Position numbers and translations under genes: made by a program. Under the pieces are notes generated by a model. It was not told the DNA's origin. It made no database searches and was given only the letters and a program-made list of their open reading frames with translations. This document shows, one piece after another, positions 61,648 to 64,000 of a stretch of 64,000 nucleotides of DNA. Within the stretch, counting starts at the first letter, position 1; every line of letters starts with the position of its first letter. The stretch spans positions 330,339-394,338 of the forward strand of contig NZ_CP111037.1 in assembly GCF_026248685.1 (NCBI RefSeq), read 5' to 3'. The stretch comes from Haladaptatus caseinilyticus (GTDB lineage Archaea; Halobacteriota; Halobacteria; Halobacteriales; Haladaptataceae).

Positions 61648-62793
61648 TCACGCCACGTTCCGCTCCGAGACCGTCCGCCCGTCTTCGAACCGTTCGCTAT
61701 CCAATCCGGAGATGTCTACTAACGATGCCTCGCCATCAAATACGAGTTCCGTGACGAGGTTCCCGGTCGCGGGTGCGTGTTGGAATCCATGACCCGAAAA
61801 GCCGACCGCGTTGATGAATCCTGGACTTGTCTCTTCGATGATTGGATGATGGTCGGGAGTGACAGCGTACAGACCGGCCCATCCCCGCTTGATGCGTGAT
61901 TCGGGACCGAAATAGGTGGCCGTCTCGCTCGCGCGTTCGACCGCTTCGACGGTCCAGTCGAGGTCCGTCGTTCGGTCGTATGCGTCCGGTTCCGCCCTCG
62001 AAACGGAATCGAAATGTCCACCGACGAGTGTGGCTCCCTCACGCTCCGGGCGGAAGTACGACCCCGTATCGAGATCGATTGTCAGCGGAACGGATTCAGG
62101 AACGGGCGTTTCCGGTTCGACGACGGCAATCTGACGGCGTTCAGGAACGACAGGAAGATCGATTTTTGCCATATCCGCCACTCGCTTTGCCCACGGTCCA
62201 GCGGCGTTGACGACGAAATCCGCGTCGATTTCTCCATCGGTCGTTTCGACGCCGAAAACTGCGCCATCATTCAGGAGAACGTCGGTGACTTCCACGCCGG
62301 TTCGGATGTCCACGCCCATTTCCCGAGCACGCGTGGCGAAGCCCTGTAGTGCGAGATGTGGGTCCGCAAAGCCATCCGTCGGTGAGTAGGTGGCCGCGTG
62401 AAACGGTTCGGTTCGCAGGCCAGGACAGTGTTCGCTGGCCTCCGCGGGCGTGAGCAGTTCGCTCGGCACCTCCTGTCCGTTCTGCATGGCGACAGTATCG
62501 GCGAACCCCTCGGCCGTCGCTTCGTTTCGCGCGAGGAAGAGATATCCCGGACGACGATACGCGATGTCGGTTCCGAACTCGTCCTCGAATCGTTCCCAGA
62601 CTCGCATGCTCGCTCGGGAGAGGGCGACGTTGACCGGTGTCGAAAACTGTGCCCGGATACCCCCTGCGGAGCGTTCGGTGCTACCGGCACCGATGGTTGA
62701 GCGTTCGCAGACAGTCACGTCAGCTCCTCGCTCGGCGAGATAGTAGGCACACGAACAACCAACAATACCGCCACCAACAACCACGATGCGCAT
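61648..62793 (-). CDS. DAO-family FAD-dependent oxidoreductase (glycine/sarcosine/D-amino-acid oxidase-like)
   Basis: A 381-residue flavoprotein. FAD motif is VVVGGGIVGCSCAYYLAERG, then GSTERSAGGIRAQFS and late GWAGLYAVTPDHHPIIEE and NAVGFSGHGFQHAPATGNL, the DAO signature. It oxidises a secondary or D-amino acid in the cytoplasm. ATG 62793 (MRIVVVGGG) is the family start; the open frame upstream is antisense to the next gene. It is divergent from an ornithine-cyclodeaminase-family gene, suggesting linked imino-acid metabolism. Confidence 0.93.
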   Translation of the reverse strand: MRIVVVGGGIVGCSCAYYLAERGADVTVCERSTIGAGSTERSAGGIRAQFSTPVNVALSRASMRVWERFEDEFGTDIAYRRPGYLFLARNEATAEGFADTVAMQNGQEVPSELLTPAEASEHCPGLRTEPFHAATYSPTDGFADPHLALQGFATRAREMGVDIRTGVEVTDVLLNDGAVFGVETTDGEIDADFVVNAAGPWAKRVADMAKIDLPVVPERRQIAVVEPETPVPESVPLTIDLDTGSYFRPEREGATLVGGHFDSVSRAEPDAYDRTTDLDWTVEAVERASETATYFGPESRIKRGWAGLYAVTPDHHPIIEETSPGFINAVGFSGHGFQHAPATGNLVTELVFDGEASLVDISGLDSERFEDGRTVSERNVA

Positions 62794-62868
62794 GAGTCGG
62801 CGTACGAGCGTTCGGGTAATAACGGTTCCACCGCCGGAAAATAAGGGACCCCGGTGCGAACTCCGATC

Positions 62869-63840
62869 ATGATTCGAATCCTGTCCGATACTGACGTCGC
62901 TTCGATTCTCGACATAGATACCCTCCTTCCGGTCGTCCGCGATGCGTTCGTCAAACAGGGTCGTGGCGAAGTCGAGCGCCCGAGCCGTCCTCACTTTCCG
63001 GTCGGAATCGGCCTCACGGACGAACCGCTCGGAACTGGCCTCGTTATGCCAGCGTACATCCACGGGGCATCCCACTACGCGACGAAGCTAGTCGGCGTCC
63101 ACGAGAAAAACGCCGAGCGAGGGCTTCCGACCGTCAACGCCCAGATCGTACTCACGCAGGCCGAAACCGGGCTACCCAGCGCAGTCCTCGCCGGAGCAAA
63201 CATTACAAGCGCGAGGACGGGTTGTATCGGTGGCCTGGCTGCGAAAGAACTCGCAATCGGTCCGACCAAACTTGCGCTCATCGGTGCCGGAACGCAGGCC
63301 CGATGGCAGGCACGCTGTATCGCTGCGGCGACCGACCTCGAATCGGTGCGGGTGTACTCGCCGAGTGATTCGAAGTACGACTGCGCCACCGAACTCGAAT
63401 CGGAGCTCGGCATTTCAGTGGAGGCGGTCGAATCGGCCGACGATGCCGTCTCGAAGGCGAACGTCGTCGTAACCGCGACGACGGCACGCGAACCGGTTTT
63501 TTCGGGAGACATCCTCGAGGCAGGAACACTCGTCGTGGCCGTCGGGGCGTATACCGCCGAAACTCGTGAACTCGACGGGACGACGTTCGAGCGTGCAGAG
63601 CGCGTCTTCGCCGACGTGCCCGAAGAAGTGGCGGAGATCGGTGACCTACTGGCGGCTGACCTGACTTCGGACGACCTCGTTCCGCTTTCCGACGTGTTTC
63701 GCGGCCGCGCCGGACGCGATTCCCGTTCGGATATCGTCGTGGTCGAAAGCGTCGGAACCGCCGTGCTGGATGCCGCCGCGAGCGAGCACGTTCTCGAACG
63801 TGCGAGCGAGCAGGGTATTGGCGAGGAAGTCGAACTGTAG
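62869..63840 (+). CDS. Ornithine cyclodeaminase/mu-crystallin family protein
   Basis: A 323-residue NAD(P)-binding enzyme: substrate side RPSRPHFPVGIG-like text and GASHYATKLVGVHEKNAERG, then the Rossmann loop ALIGAGTQARWQARCIAAAT. Family members make proline from ornithine, or reduce ketimines and dehydrogenate alanine. ATG 62869 (MIRILSDTDV) is chosen over one 15 nt upstream. It faces the DAO oxidase across 75 nt, and the two may interconvert imino and amino acids. Confidence 0.92.
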   Translation: MIRILSDTDVASILDIDTLLPVVRDAFVKQGRGEVERPSRPHFPVGIGLTDEPLGTGLVMPAYIHGASHYATKLVGVHEKNAERGLPTVNAQIVLTQAETGLPSAVLAGANITSARTGCIGGLAAKELAIGPTKLALIGAGTQARWQARCIAAATDLESVRVYSPSDSKYDCATELESELGISVEAVESADDAVSKANVVVTATTAREPVFSGDILEAGTLVVAVGAYTAETRELDGTTFERAERVFADVPEEVAEIGDLLAADLTSDDLVPLSDVFRGRAGRDSRSDIVVVESVGTAVLDAAASEHVLERASEQGIGEEVEL

Positions 63841-63869
63841 CGAGTTAATAGCCATCTCTTCGGCCGGAT

Positions 63870-63885
63870 ATCTGTATAGCTATCC
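63870..63885. repeat. AT-rich repeat copy (ATCTGTATAGCTATCC)
   Basis: A copy of the 16-mer also seen at 63959-63974 with one change. With GGATA in front it forms an imperfect palindrome GGATA...TATCC. Confidence 0.6.
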
Positions 63886-63945
63886 GAGAAGTTTTCCACG
63901 AGGAAAAATCCGTCTGTCAGAGACATGAGCAGAAATACGACCAGA

Positions 63946-63967
63946 TATACAGAAGGCCATCTGTATA
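63946..63967. repeat. Perfect 8-nt hairpin TATACAGA/TCTGTATA
   Basis: TATACAGA, a 6-nt loop AGGCCA, then TCTGTATA. The right arm is part of the repeat ATCTGTATAGATATCC (63959-63974). This AT-rich palindrome lies in the gap after the ornithine-cyclodeaminase gene and continues to the window end. Confidence 0.65.
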
Positions 63968-64000
63968 GATATCCAGATTCGAATATAGAAATAGCCCAAG

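Overview
The window reads as chromosomal DNA of a halophilic archaeon (class Halobacteria). The proteins are strongly acidic, secreted proteins carry Tat-type lipobox signals (RR plus AGC), and there are haloarchaeal hallmark families: bacterio-opsin-activator (HTH_10) regulators, a HalOD1 protein, a DUF5786 protein, SPW-repeat and DUF1028 proteins and a PGF-CTERM surface protein. AT-rich TATA elements lie 25-35 nt before start codons. Base composition looks lower in GC than classic Haloferax or Halobacterium, which would fit a Haladaptatus-like genus, but that is only an inference. No tRNA, rRNA, CRISPR array or intact insertion sequence was found.

Layout. 1-3.5 kb (minus strand): glycerol use (glpK, glpF) in one run with a small membrane protein, HPr (ptsH) and the start of Enzyme I (ptsI). 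3.6-26 kb: mixed region with a MutS5-like ATPase, a 927-residue multi-sensor transcription factor, a DUF389 membrane protein, a Tat-exported trypsin-like protease, a complete iron/siderophore ABC transporter operon with three matching inverted-repeat operators, an M24 aminopeptidase, an AI-2E-type exporter, and four decayed genes (a GNAT acetyltransferase, a thermonuclease lipoprotein, a DUF7504-like gene and a PQQ-type sugar dehydrogenase). 26-40.6 kb: Spo0M-like protein, dicarboxylate/glutamate symporter, thioredoxin-like protein, TatA, gamma-glutamyltransferase, DUF1028 protein, a five-gene oligopeptide ABC transporter with a divergent HTH_10 regulator, and an MFS transporter.

40.7-55.5 kb: the most interesting accessory block. 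A divergent thiamine-diphosphate enzyme, a UDP-sugar-epimerase-like reductase, an HD hydrolase and a tandemly duplicated EthD-domain protein are followed by a high-affinity Liv-type ABC transporter in which both permeases are fused (LivHM). Next come a VOC epimerase, a creatinase/DddP-like M24-fold enzyme in which one metal-ligand Asp is Cys, an aldehyde dehydrogenase and a luciferase-like flavin monooxygenase. Together they look like an uncharacterised uptake-and-degradation pathway for a small nitrogenous or carboxylic compound. 55.7-64 kb: small haloarchaeal proteins, a PGF-CTERM beta-propeller-like surface protein, an S9 peptidase, and a divergent pair of amino-acid enzymes (DAO-family oxidase and ornithine-cyclodeaminase family). 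The right edge carries an AT-rich palindromic repeat that also occurs near 43.6 kb.

Functional theme: nutrient scavenging (glycerol, iron, peptides, gamma-glutamyl compounds, amino-acid-like solutes) with export via Tat. The decayed genes are concentrated in the first 26 kb.
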